Below, in pieces: positions 17,144-27,393 of a stretch of DNA of 32,945 nucleotides. The notes beneath the pieces are model-generated. The model saw only the letters and a list, made by a program, of their open reading frames with translations. It searched no databases and was not told the DNA's origin. Each line of letters starts with the position of its first letter. Positions within the stretch are counted from its first letter, which is position 1. The position numbers and the translations under genes are program-made. Source of the DNA: Armatimonadia bacterium (GTDB lineage: Bacteria > Armatimonadota > Zipacnadia > UBA1398); NCBI GenBank assembly GCA_014730065.1, contig WJIW01000032.1:1-32945 (forward strand), read 5' to 3'.

Positions 17144-19093
17144 CTAATCCCAGAACCGGTAGATCGGCTGGTCGGCCCACATCCCGTAGATGTTCCAGAA
17201 GCTCCCCGAGACGAAGTCGCCGACTACCAAGCCCACCGCCAGCGGCACCAGCTTCCGATACGCCTGGCCTCCGCCATACCGGGTCACCAGGACCTTCGTC
17301 GCCCATGCGACCATCAGTGGGGCCCACAGCCGCTCCATGGCCCAGCTCGAGGAGACGGCGTAGCCCACAGGATGAATGGGCCAGCCCGTGATCCGGGTCG
17401 ATAGGGCCATGCCTCCATAGGTGACGATCACCCCGATCACCATGGCCATGATGGCCCGGCCGTTGGGGCCCGTCGGCTGGTTCAGCCAGCCCAGGAACCG
17501 GTTCCAGGGCTCGCCACCGATATACAGCGGCACGGTGGAGACGCATTCGGCCGCGCCGCCGGCGTCGAACACCATCCGGAGCTGGAAGTAGAAGGACAGC
17601 GCCACTCCCACGGCCCAAGCCGCGGCGAACAGACCCAAGGCCTTCGTCAGCCCAAGGCCCCCTTGCAGGAACCGGAGACCCTCGGCCTGGTGGGGCATGT
17701 AGTGGGATCGGTAGGCCCGGTTGAACCAGTAGTAGAGCTGCCCCACAGCGTAGTTTCGGGTGCCCGTCAACTCGCTCCCCAGGGCCGTGGGGATCATCTG
17801 AGTCGGGCCGGAGTAGTGGAGGTCATGGACCGGAAGGCCCATCTCGGCTCGGATCCTGGTGACGGCGAGCCCGATCAGGAAGAACACCGCGAAGAATGCC
17901 ACGGCGTAAAGCACGCCCATCCCCGCCTTCGTGCTGAACCAGATCAGGCCCACGATCCCCACGGAGAGGGCGGCGAGGGCCACCCGTCCGTCCCGCGTGC
18001 GGACCTTGTCGCTGGCTCCGTCGAAGGCGGCCCGCACCTCGCGCAGCCAGCCGCGGCGGCCCACCCACAGGGTGAAGATAGCCAGCCCGATGAAGCCTCC
18101 GAAGGACTGCTCGCGGATGAAGGGGGCATCGGGGATACCGCCCCAGCCCATCCATGCCGACAGCACCTTCTGGGCCTGCCACTGAAGGTAGAAGAACCAG
18201 CAGGAGAAGGACAGCTCGGTCGGCAGCAGCAGCCCCTGCCCGATGGCGAAGGGGTAGAAGGAGAGGGGCATGTACCCGATGGCGCTGTAGGGGAAGTCGT
18301 GGACCTGGGCCGCCAGGTTGTAGGGCGGATGCCAGGCCCGGACGGGGATCTGGGGCCACATGGGGTTGATGGCGTTGATGCTGTTGAAGGTCTCGATGAG
18401 GGCGGCGATACCGAACCCGATGAGGAAGCCCCGCTCGGTGAACAGAGGACGCTCCACCTCGGCCAGGGCGGCGGGCACCTCCAGGATGGGATAGGTCAGA
18501 TGCTCCGCCTCGGACCACCGCCGATGGAAGAGCATGACCATACCGCCACCGGCCAGCACCAAGAAGATGCAGAAGACGAACCACCATGACAGGGGCTCGA
18601 TCCAGCCCGCTGCGCTCTGCATGGTGAGGGGGGTATCCCCCAGCCAGAAGGCCTCGGAAGAGGGTCCCTTGGGAACGATCAAATGGCTAGGGAGCCATGG
18701 TAGCAGGTCTTCGGCGAACCCGTTCTCGGGGGTCGCGTAGTGCTCGGGGTAGGCGATGATCCCCATGAGGTTCTGGGTGAAATCAAGGCTGGCCCCCGCG
18801 GACACCAGGGCGAGGACGACGTACGTGACCCGCAAGTCGCCGTCGTTGAAGATGCTCCTCAGGCCGATCAGGCGAAGCAGCTCGATGGCGACTCGGACCA
18901 GGAAAAGGGCCGCCACCACGTTGTAGAACAGGGATGTGGTTGTGGGGTACCCGGCGAACTTGATGACCTCGACATAGATAATCCAGTAGACCGTGGGCAC
19001 CGATAGGACCGCCGACAGCAGCAGCGCCCGCCCGCGGAGCGTGAAGGCCTCCGGTTCCCTGGAGCTGAGCTGTGCCGCGGTAGCGGTCGCCAT
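17144..19093 (-). CDS. Large multi-TM integral membrane protein, transporter-like (resembles DUF6785/DUF6784 proteins)
   Basis: 649 aa with numerous hydrophobic helices ('LLLSAVLSVPTVYWIIYVEVIKFAGYP', 'PLSWWFVFCIFLVLAGGGMVMLF', 'VAFFAVFFLIGLAVTRIRAEMGLP'). Family assignment from memory of similar proteins. Confidence 0.65.
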   Translation of the reverse strand: MATATAAQLSSREPEAFTLRGRALLLSAVLSVPTVYWIIYVEVIKFAGYPTTTSLFYNVVAALFLVRVAIELLRLIGLRSIFNDGDLRVTYVVLALVSAGASLDFTQNLMGIIAYPEHYATPENGFAEDLLPWLPSHLIVPKGPSSEAFWLGDTPLTMQSAAGWIEPLSWWFVFCIFLVLAGGGMVMLFHRRWSEAEHLTYPILEVPAALAEVERPLFTERGFLIGFGIAALIETFNSINAINPMWPQIPVRAWHPPYNLAAQVHDFPYSAIGYMPLSFYPFAIGQGLLLPTELSFSCWFFYLQWQAQKVLSAWMGWGGIPDAPFIREQSFGGFIGLAIFTLWVGRRGWLREVRAAFDGASDKVRTRDGRVALAALSVGIVGLIWFSTKAGMGVLYAVAFFAVFFLIGLAVTRIRAEMGLPVHDLHYSGPTQMIPTALGSELTGTRNYAVGQLYYWFNRAYRSHYMPHQAEGLRFLQGGLGLTKALGLFAAAWAVGVALSFYFQLRMVFDAGGAAECVSTVPLYIGGEPWNRFLGWLNQPTGPNGRAIMAMVIGVIVTYGGMALSTRITGWPIHPVGYAVSSSWAMERLWAPLMVAWATKVLVTRYGGGQAYRKLVPLAVGLVVGDFVSGSFWNIYGMWADQPIYRFWD

Positions 19094-19199
19094 GGACGGA
19101 CGCGGGCCCTCCTCGGTTCGGCGCGTAACTGTATTCGAAGCGTGAGCCGGCAGGCCTTCGCGCGCCGATTCATCGAAACGAGCGCTCTCCCGGGGGCGT

Positions 19200-19205
19200 T
19201 ATAAT
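19200..19205 (+). promoter_or_regulatory. Consensus -10 box upstream of the subtilase
   Basis: Perfect TATAAT 40 nt before ATG 19246; no good -35 at 16-18 nt spacing. Confidence 0.4.
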
Positions 19206-19245
19206 AGGTGCAGGTGGGTGTACCCGTAAGGTAGGTGCATGACGC

Positions 19246-21039
19246 ATGTATCGACGGCTCGCAGTGCTCCTCTTGGTCGCCGGCGCGTATCTACTCATCG
19301 CCGGCTGCACGGGCGGCGGACCCGAGGCTCCGACGACGATCGTGGGCGGCACAGTTGTGGATGCCGGCTCGGGCGCCCCGGTGCCCGGGGTGCGGATCTT
19401 CGCCGTGGAGGCGGGGGCCGGAGGCGGAGCGATCCCCATCGGTACGCCGGAGATCACCTCCGACGGCAGCGGCAAGTTCCGTATCGACAACGCGCCCGTG
19501 GGGTCCGTCGATCTGCTCATCCGCCCTGGCCTCTCTCTGGGCTATGGCCAAAGCACCCTCCGGATGACCACTCGAGCCGAGGACGAGCATGACGTCACCA
19601 TCCGCATGCTCCCCAGCAGCGTGACCGTCACCGAGATCACCGTAGACCCCGATCCCTTGGTCCTCGGGTCGGACCAGACTCTGCTCTTCGACGCCACGGT
19701 CGTGGCCAGCGACGAGAAGGAGTACTCGCCCACCTGGACCGTGGAGGGCAACATCGGCACCATCGACGCCGAGGGCAACTTCCGGGCGGGCGTGGCCGGC
19801 GAGGGCTTCGTGCGGGCCACCCTCGGCTCGGCGGCCGATACCTCCTCGGTCTCGGTGACCGAGTGCAAGATCGAGATCGAGCCCGACTACGAGCCCACCA
19901 CGGCCCAGTCGAACCGGGAATACACGGTCAACGACGAGGGTGGCGTGGAGCTGCTCGTCCACTACCACGGCGCCGGTGCCAGACAGGATTCGTGGTCAGC
20001 GGTCTCCGATGCCGGCGGCATGGTGCTCCGGGATCTGGCCATCGCCGACGCGGCTTTGGCCGTGGTGCCTCCCGAAGGCTTGGACCGTCTGCTAGCCGAT
20101 CCCCGTATAGAGGCGGCCGAGCCCAACAGCCCCGTTCATATCCGTCAGGCCCAGCCCGACCAAGTGGCCCCCTGGGGTATTCTCAACGTCCGAGCGAACC
20201 AGGCCTGGGGAACGGGCACGGGGGCGATCCATGTGCTGCCCGGACGGCCCACGGGAGCGGGAGTCAAGGTAGCTATCATCGACACGGGCATCGACCATGA
20301 GCACCCCGACCTGGTCGTTGCCGGCGGGCACAACGTTATCAACCCCCGGGCCGAGCCCATCGACGACAACGGCCACGGCACCTTTGCCGCGGGCATCATC
20401 GCTGCCCGGGACAACGAGATCGGCATCATCGGCATCGCCCCCGAGGCCGAGCTGTACGCCGTGAAGGTACTCAAGAGCCATGGCGGAGGCGACATCGCCG
20501 ACGTGGTCACCGGCATCGAGTGGTGCATCGAGAACGGCATGAGCGTCATTAACCTAAGCCTGGGCATCACCTCCAACTCCGAGGCCGTCAAGACGGCTTG
20601 CGATGCCGCGTGGGACAACGGCGAGGGCGCCATTCTCTGCGCCGCCGCGGGCAACAACGAGCCGGTGGTCTGGCCGGGGAACTACGGCAGCGTGATCTCC
20701 GTGGGCGGAACGGACAACTCGAACCAGATCGGGGCATTCTCCAGCCAGGGGCCGCCCGTCGAGCTGACCGCGCCCGGCTTGGACGTGTTCTCCGCGGGCC
20801 TGGACGGCACGTACGTGCGAAACACGGGGACCAGCTTCAGCGCCCCCCACATCGCCGGTGCCGCGGCCCTGCTCTTCTCCACAGGCCGGTACTCCGATGC
20901 GGCCCATGTTCGGCAGCACATGCGGAACACCGCCCAGGATCTGGGCGAGCCCGGCCGCGACCAGACCTTTGGGTACGGTAAGCTCGACGTACTCGACGCC
21001 TATGACTCTCTGGGCTGCGCCGACGTGCTTCAGGATTAG
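19246..21039 (+). CDS. Subtilisin-like serine protease (S8), lipoprotein with N-terminal regulatory-like/Ig-like domains
   Basis: Lipobox 'LLIAGC'; 'VAIIDTGIDHEHPDL' (Asp), 'NGHGTFAAGIIA' (His), 'AAAGNNEP' (oxyanion Asn), 'GTSFSAPHIAGAAALL' (Ser). Alternative ATG at 19240 is in a different frame. Confidence 0.95.
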   Translation: MYRRLAVLLLVAGAYLLIAGCTGGGPEAPTTIVGGTVVDAGSGAPVPGVRIFAVEAGAGGGAIPIGTPEITSDGSGKFRIDNAPVGSVDLLIRPGLSLGYGQSTLRMTTRAEDEHDVTIRMLPSSVTVTEITVDPDPLVLGSDQTLLFDATVVASDEKEYSPTWTVEGNIGTIDAEGNFRAGVAGEGFVRATLGSAADTSSVSVTECKIEIEPDYEPTTAQSNREYTVNDEGGVELLVHYHGAGARQDSWSAVSDAGGMVLRDLAIADAALAVVPPEGLDRLLADPRIEAAEPNSPVHIRQAQPDQVAPWGILNVRANQAWGTGTGAIHVLPGRPTGAGVKVAIIDTGIDHEHPDLVVAGGHNVINPRAEPIDDNGHGTFAAGIIAARDNEIGIIGIAPEAELYAVKVLKSHGGGDIADVVTGIEWCIENGMSVINLSLGITSNSEAVKTACDAAWDNGEGAILCAAAGNNEPVVWPGNYGSVISVGGTDNSNQIGAFSSQGPPVELTAPGLDVFSAGLDGTYVRNTGTSFSAPHIAGAAALLFSTGRYSDAAHVRQHMRNTAQDLGEPGRDQTFGYGKLDVLDAYDSLGCADVLQD

Positions 21040-21067
21040 GGCGAAGCCCGGCTGGGGGCTTCTCCCT
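21038..21067. terminator. Bidirectional terminator hairpin between convergent subtilase and DinB genes
   Basis: AGGG-c-GAAGCCC (ggctgg) GGGCTTC-t-CCCT: 11 bp paired with one internal mismatch. Confidence 0.7.
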
Positions 21068-21072
21068 CCCGA

Positions 21073-21573
21073 CTAGCCGAAGCTCATGTCTCCATAGAGG
21101 CGCTGGATGTAGCCGATCTGGCCGACGTGGTACCACCAGTGGTCGATGAGCATGTCGATGAAGCCGGCCTTGGTTTTCTTGGCGAAGCCCGCGTCGATCT
21201 CCACATCCCAGCCATCGCTTGGCTGCTTGCGAAGCAGCTCCGTCGTGCGCTGGGCCGTCTCTTGGATCGCGGCCATGAGATCATCCCTGGCCTTCAGCTC
21301 CGCCGCCGGGCCGACCTGGGCCCACGTGGATGACGCGAAGTAGTCATGGCCGCTATCGGGCGCCTCCATGCTCTCGCCGGCGAGCATGTGGGAGGCCATC
21401 CCATGCTCCACGTCCAGGCTGTGCTTGATCTGCTCGGAGATGTTGGTGGGGTCGGCGCCGTCGATGGGTGGGCGCCAGTCCATCTTGTCCTCGGGCATCT
21501 CCTTCAGCATCCGAAGGCAGAACCCCCGCACCTCGTCCAGCCGCGAAATGGCGTGCTCTACATCGAATCCCAT
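21073..21573 (-). CDS. DinB-family protein
   Basis: Four-helix DinB pattern: 'SEQIKHSLDVEHGMASHML' and 'IDMLIDHWWYHVGQIGYIQRLYG' with spaced His residues. Confidence 0.82.
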   Translation of the reverse strand: MGFDVEHAISRLDEVRGFCLRMLKEMPEDKMDWRPPIDGADPTNISEQIKHSLDVEHGMASHMLAGESMEAPDSGHDYFASSTWAQVGPAAELKARDDLMAAIQETAQRTTELLRKQPSDGWDVEIDAGFAKKTKAGFIDMLIDHWWYHVGQIGYIQRLYGDMSFG

Positions 21574-21652
21574 CCTGCATCACCTTCCCCGGTGCATTGG
21601 TAGGCGCCAGCTTCGACGGCCTGTGTCGGTGCACCTGTGACCCCGGCGCGAG

Positions 21653-21682
21653 TTGACCCCTCCCCCGGCCGTGGCCTATACT
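21653..21682 (+). promoter_or_regulatory. Sigma70-like promoter for alpha/beta hydrolase
   Basis: TTGACC - 18 nt - TATACT, about 100 nt upstream of ATG 21783. Confidence 0.6.
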
Positions 21683-21782
21683 CGAACCGTAGTATGTGGG
21701 CGGCATAGATGTGCCCAATGGGGTGGGCGCCTGAGGCCCGCGGCGGAACCCAGCGGCCCGGAAGGTGAGTCGGTAGCGCGCA

Positions 21783-22571
21783 ATGACCAGCGATGTCTCG
21801 ATGGAGCGATACCCTCGGATCGATGAGGGCTCGGGGACACCGGTACTGTTCTTGCACGGTATCTTCGGCTCCCCGGAGAACTGGGGCGAGACGGCGGAGC
21901 AGCTCGTTGGGAAGTACCGTATGATCCGCCTTGAGTTCCCTATATTTAGCACGGCGCCCCGCAAGTGCAACGTGAACACCCTCACCACCTATGTGGAGCA
22001 GTTCCTCCAGGAGAGCGACATGGAGCCACCCGTCGTGGTGGGCAACTCCCTCGGCGGCCATGTCGCCCTGGACCTGGCCCTCCGGCGGCCCGATCTGGTC
22101 CGGGCCCTCACCCTGACCGGGTCCTCGGGGCTTTTCGAGCGAGGTTTCGAGAAGGGCGTGCCACGCCATCCGGACCGGGATTGGATCGCCGACCGCCTCG
22201 GGCACAGCATCTTCTACGACCCCGGCAAACTGACCGATGAGATGGTCGACGAGGCCATGGACGTGCTGGAATCCCGCGAGAACCGCCTTCGACTCATCCG
22301 TATCGCCGCTTCGGCCAAGCGAAGCAACCTGGCCGAGGAGCTGCACCAAGTCTCCGTCCCGACACTCCTCGTATGGGGCCGCCAGGACCGGGTTACGCCC
22401 CTGGAAGTGGCCGAGCAGTTCGAGGATAGCATCCCCAGAGCCAGGCTCGTTCTAGTTGACGAATGCGGGCATGCGCCAATGCTGGAGCAGCCCCGAGCCT
22501 TTACCATGGCCCTGGAGGAGTTCTTGGGCGACCTGGAGAGAGTCCCGGAAGACGAAATGATGGTTCCCTAG
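21783..22571 (+). CDS. Alpha/beta hydrolase
   Basis: 'LFLHGIFGSPENW', nucleophile elbow 'VVGNSLGGHVALDLAL', 'LLVWGRQDRVTPLEVAEQF' (Asp), 'DECGHAPMLEQP' (His). Confidence 0.92.
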   Translation: MTSDVSMERYPRIDEGSGTPVLFLHGIFGSPENWGETAEQLVGKYRMIRLEFPIFSTAPRKCNVNTLTTYVEQFLQESDMEPPVVVGNSLGGHVALDLALRRPDLVRALTLTGSSGLFERGFEKGVPRHPDRDWIADRLGHSIFYDPGKLTDEMVDEAMDVLESRENRLRLIRIAASAKRSNLAEELHQVSVPTLLVWGRQDRVTPLEVAEQFEDSIPRARLVLVDECGHAPMLEQPRAFTMALEEFLGDLERVPEDEMMVP

Positions 22572-22585
22572 CGGTCCCCCCCGCG

Positions 22586-22615
22586 TTGACACGCCCATCC
22601 CCCGAGGGGTATAAG
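22586..22615 (+). promoter_or_regulatory. Sigma70-like promoter candidate P1
   Basis: TTGACA (22586-22591) - 18 nt - TATAAG (22610-22615). Confidence 0.6.
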
Positions 22616-22754
22616 TCTCTCGGCCCTTGTCTCGGGATCAGTCAGCCGTCCCCCCAAATGGCCCAACCGCTCGAGGCGAGGGCCCTTCCCTGTACCCCGC
22701 GCGCCCTGAGCACCACCCCACGAGCCGCCCGCGTCGGCCTTACTGGATTGCGCC

Positions 22755-22782
22755 TTGACAAAACTCTTTCGCGTAGGATAAT
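22755..22782 (+). promoter_or_regulatory. Sigma70-like promoter candidate P2
   Basis: TTGACA (22755-22760) - 16 nt - GATAAT (22777-22782). Confidence 0.6.
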
Positions 22783-22937
22783 CGTCTCACCGTGGGCTGC
22801 CGAGCATCGGTCCCTAACGTCCCACCCCACCCGCGGGTTCAAGGTTCCCCTTGACATTGGTTGGCTCTTTATGACAGCATGCCGCCCATCGGCTCTCCGT
22901 CACCGGAAGCCGAGTATCGGGTCGGAGGTAGTTGCGG

Positions 22938-23861
22938 ATGAAGATGCGCGCCGTTATCGCAGTGGGGACCGCTGTCATGCTCGCCGGGTTCCACGCCATC
23001 GCCCTGGCGGGCGACCCCGAGGAGAACATGCCGCTTCATGGGTCGGACGACCTTCTGCTGGCAACGGGAGACGGCGGGATCGCCCGGCCGGGCGGAGTGC
23101 TGCCTGTGCGGACCGGGTCGGCGCCCGACGTCTCGCGCGAGCACTGGACTGTGCCCACCGCCTCCGACGCCATGTCCATGGATCTCCTGGGCCTCAAGCA
23201 GGACGGCAAGTTCCACGCCGGAGCCTTCGTTACGGAAGGCGAGCTGAACGCCGCCGCCGCGAGGCTGGTGGCCAAGGCCAGGGCGGAGTGGCCCGCCCGC
23301 TCGCGGCAGCCCTCCACCCCCGAGCGCGAGAGCTTCGACCCCGCGGCCGGCGACCTGGCGACGCGAGCCGACCTGGCACGGGTGATCGCGGGCGTCCTCT
23401 GCAACCTCGAGCCCGCCGCCACGCGGCTCTCCGACGCCATGGACGCCGGCACCGAGATCTTCTATGACGTGCCCGAGGGCGACCCACGGTTCGAGGTGAT
23501 CGTTGCCGTGCGCGATCTGGGGCTGGTCCGCGGCTACCACGATGGCGGCTACCATCCCGAGGAGCCCGTGTTGCGTATGGAGCTGGCCGAGTCGCTGATC
23601 TGGACTTGGCGCTACCTGACCACCCTCCCCGACCCCTCCCCGAGCCTGACCTCCCAGGCGCCCAAGCCCGTCGTCGAGAGCGTGCCGGTGCCCGAGGAGC
23701 CGCTAACCGGGGACGCCCAGCCGCGCGAGCACTGGACCACTGACCCCGGGGAGGACGCCGCCGATCCGATGGACGGCATGGCACAGGGCGAGCCGGGCAC
23801 CGTGCGCCCCGCCGACGGTGAAGGCGAGCCCATGGACGAGGGCGAAGAGGGTTCTCAGTAG
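22938..23861 (+). CDS. Secreted protein with an S-layer-homology-like domain
   Basis: GGAGG upstream of ATG; signal peptide 'MKMRAVIAVGTAVMLAGFHAIALAG'; SLH-like 'FYDVPEGDPRFEVIVAVRDLGLVRGYHDGGYHPEEPVLRMELAESLIWTW'; Pro/Glu/Asp-rich C-terminus. Confidence 0.7.
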   Translation: MKMRAVIAVGTAVMLAGFHAIALAGDPEENMPLHGSDDLLLATGDGGIARPGGVLPVRTGSAPDVSREHWTVPTASDAMSMDLLGLKQDGKFHAGAFVTEGELNAAAARLVAKARAEWPARSRQPSTPERESFDPAAGDLATRADLARVIAGVLCNLEPAATRLSDAMDAGTEIFYDVPEGDPRFEVIVAVRDLGLVRGYHDGGYHPEEPVLRMELAESLIWTWRYLTTLPDPSPSLTSQAPKPVVESVPVPEEPLTGDAQPREHWTTDPGEDAADPMDGMAQGEPGTVRPADGEGEPMDEGEEGSQ

Positions 23862-25734
<1,873 letters not shown>

Positions 25735-25735
<1 letters not shown>

Positions 25736-26088
25736 TGGCCGACGAAGGCCGAAACGATCCGGAGCCCGTCCCGGAGGGCGATGCCGAGGAGGACCAGGTC
25801 ACCGAGAGCATCGGCCGACACGCGTCCCGTAAGATCAAGGCCCGGGCCGTGGGCAAGCGGAGCGCGTGGTTCGGGCTGGGCATGTTCGGCATGGTGGGCT
25901 GGTCGGTGGCCATCCCCATGCTTATCTGCCTGGCCATCGGCATATGGCTCGATGGACGGTACCCGGGGCGGCCTTCGTGGACACTGATGATGCTGTTCCT
26001 GGGGATCATGCTGGGCAGCCTGAACGCTTGGTTCTGGCTGCAGCGGGAGATGAAGGACATAGGACGGGACACCGATGAACCTGAGTGA
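25735..26088 (+). CDS. atpQ: N-ATPase AtpQ/AtpI-like membrane protein
   Basis: 'GLGMFGMVGWSVAIPMLICLAIGIWLDGRYPGRPSWTLMMLFLGIMLGSLNAWFWLQREM'; position in operon. Confidence 0.85.
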
Positions 26089-26398
26089 CCCCCTCGCCCT
26101 GGGCACACGGCTGGTGGCGGGCATCGCTTTGGGTCTGCTGTACTTCGGTGGCCTGTGGCTCACCCTGAAGCGGATCCCCGAGAGTCGCTCACCAGCGCTG
26201 CTGGTGCTGGGGAGCATGGTCCTACGGTCGGTGCTGGTGGTCGCCGCCGTGTACTACCTGAGCGACCGCAAGCTCGACCTGATCCTCATTATGATCGTCG
26301 GCTTCACATTGGGCCGGCTGATCCTCGGCCGGCGACTGGGCCAGGCCGGACGCGACTCCGCCGGAGAGGTGGCTGGAGCCGTTGAACGTGACGCCTGA
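26075..26398 (+). CDS. atpR: N-ATPase AtpR-like membrane protein
   Basis: 'LLYFGGLWLTLKRIPESRSPALLVLGSMVLRSVLVVAAVYYLS...GRLILGRRL'; position in operon. Confidence 0.83.
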   Translation: MNLSDPLALGTRLVAGIALGLLYFGGLWLTLKRIPESRSPALLVLGSMVLRSVLVVAAVYYLSDRKLDLILIMIVGFTLGRLILGRRLGQAGRDSAGEVAGAVERDA

Positions 26399-27107
26399 TC
26401 AGACGGTGTACGTTGACTGGGGCTTCGTGAAGCTCAACGCCACCCTAGTCTTCTCGTGGCTGACCATGCTTCTGCTGGTGCTCGGCTCGTGGCTCATCAC
26501 CCGCCGCATCACCGCCACGTCGGACCTGACGCCGGGTCAGAACCTCATGGAGGTACTGGTCAAGGGAATGGAGTCCCAGATCGAGGAGATCAGCCAGGAG
26601 CGGCCGCGCCGCTATCTGCCCTTCGTCGGCACGCTGTTCGTCTACATCGCCGTGTGCAACATCCTCTCGGTCGTGCCATGGTACGAGGCGCCCACAGGGA
26701 GCCTATCCACGACGGCCGCCCTGGCCGTGTGCGTCTTCGTCGCCGTTCCGTACTACGGGATCCGCCACGTGGGCATCGGCAGCTACCTGAAGCAGTACGT
26801 GAAGCCCAACCCCATGATGCTGCCCTTCAACATCATCGGAGAGCTGTCCCGCACCCTGGCCCTGGCCGTCCGCCTTTTCGGGAACATCATGAGCGGCTCG
26901 ATGATCGTGGCCATACTCCTGGCCATCGCGCCGCTGTTCTTCCCCGTCGTCATGCACGCCCTCGGATTGCTCACCGGCCTGGTTCAGGCCTACATCTTCG
27001 CCGTTTTGGCCATGGTATACATCGCGTCGGCCAGCAAGGCCCGGCGCGACAAGGCCCAGGCCGAGGAGGACTCGAGCGACGCCGAGGACTCGGAAGGAGA
27101 AAGCTAG
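26382..27107 (+). CDS. atpB: N-type ATPase subunit a
   Basis: 'PFNIIGELSRTLALAVRLFGNIMSGSMIVAILL' with conserved Arg; TTG (26382) or GTG (26388) start. Confidence 0.94.
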   Translation: MNVTPDQTVYVDWGFVKLNATLVFSWLTMLLLVLGSWLITRRITATSDLTPGQNLMEVLVKGMESQIEEISQERPRRYLPFVGTLFVYIAVCNILSVVPWYEAPTGSLSTTAALAVCVFVAVPYYGIRHVGIGSYLKQYVKPNPMMLPFNIIGELSRTLALAVRLFGNIMSGSMIVAILLAIAPLFFPVVMHALGLLTGLVQAYIFAVLAMVYIASASKARRDKAQAEEDSSDAEDSEGES

Positions 27108-27109
27108 AC

Positions 27110-27379
27110 ATGGATGGAGCGGAACTCATTGGCATGTGCTCGGTGATCATGGCCGGGCTCACCATGGCCATCGGCTCGGTCGGTCCCGCCTTGGCCGAGG
27201 GGCGCGCCGTGGCCAACGCCCTCACCGCCATCGCCCAGCAGCCCGACGAATCGAACACCATCACCCGCACCCTGTTCGTGGGGCTGGCGATGATCGAGTC
27301 CACAGCCATTTACTGCTTCGTGGTGGCCATGATCTTGATCTTCGCGAATCCCTTCTGGGACCACTTCATCAGCGGGTAG
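27110..27379 (+). CDS. atpE: N-type ATPase subunit c
   Basis: 89-aa hairpin 'AIGSVGPALAEGRAVANALTAIAQQP...LFVGLAMIESTAIYCFVVAMILIFANPF'; strong SD GGAAGGAGA upstream. Confidence 0.96.
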   Translation: MDGAELIGMCSVIMAGLTMAIGSVGPALAEGRAVANALTAIAQQPDESNTITRTLFVGLAMIESTAIYCFVVAMILIFANPFWDHFISG

Positions 27380-27393
27380 GGCGGAAGGAACCC

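Noticed and set aside
22851-22880. Third TTGACA as a full promoter
   Set aside because: Nearest -10-like sequences (TATGAC/ATGACA) are at 13-14 nt spacing, too short for a sigma70 promoter.
22463-23467. 334-aa plus-strand ORF spanning the hydrolase end, intergenic region and SLH gene
   Set aside because: Overlaps two well-supported genes in another frame and runs through promoter-like DNA; Arg-rich nonsense translation.
27136-27393. N-terminal extension of the subunit b ORF
   Set aside because: Overlaps atpE in another frame; canonical b start '[16 protein letters not shown]' is at 27394.
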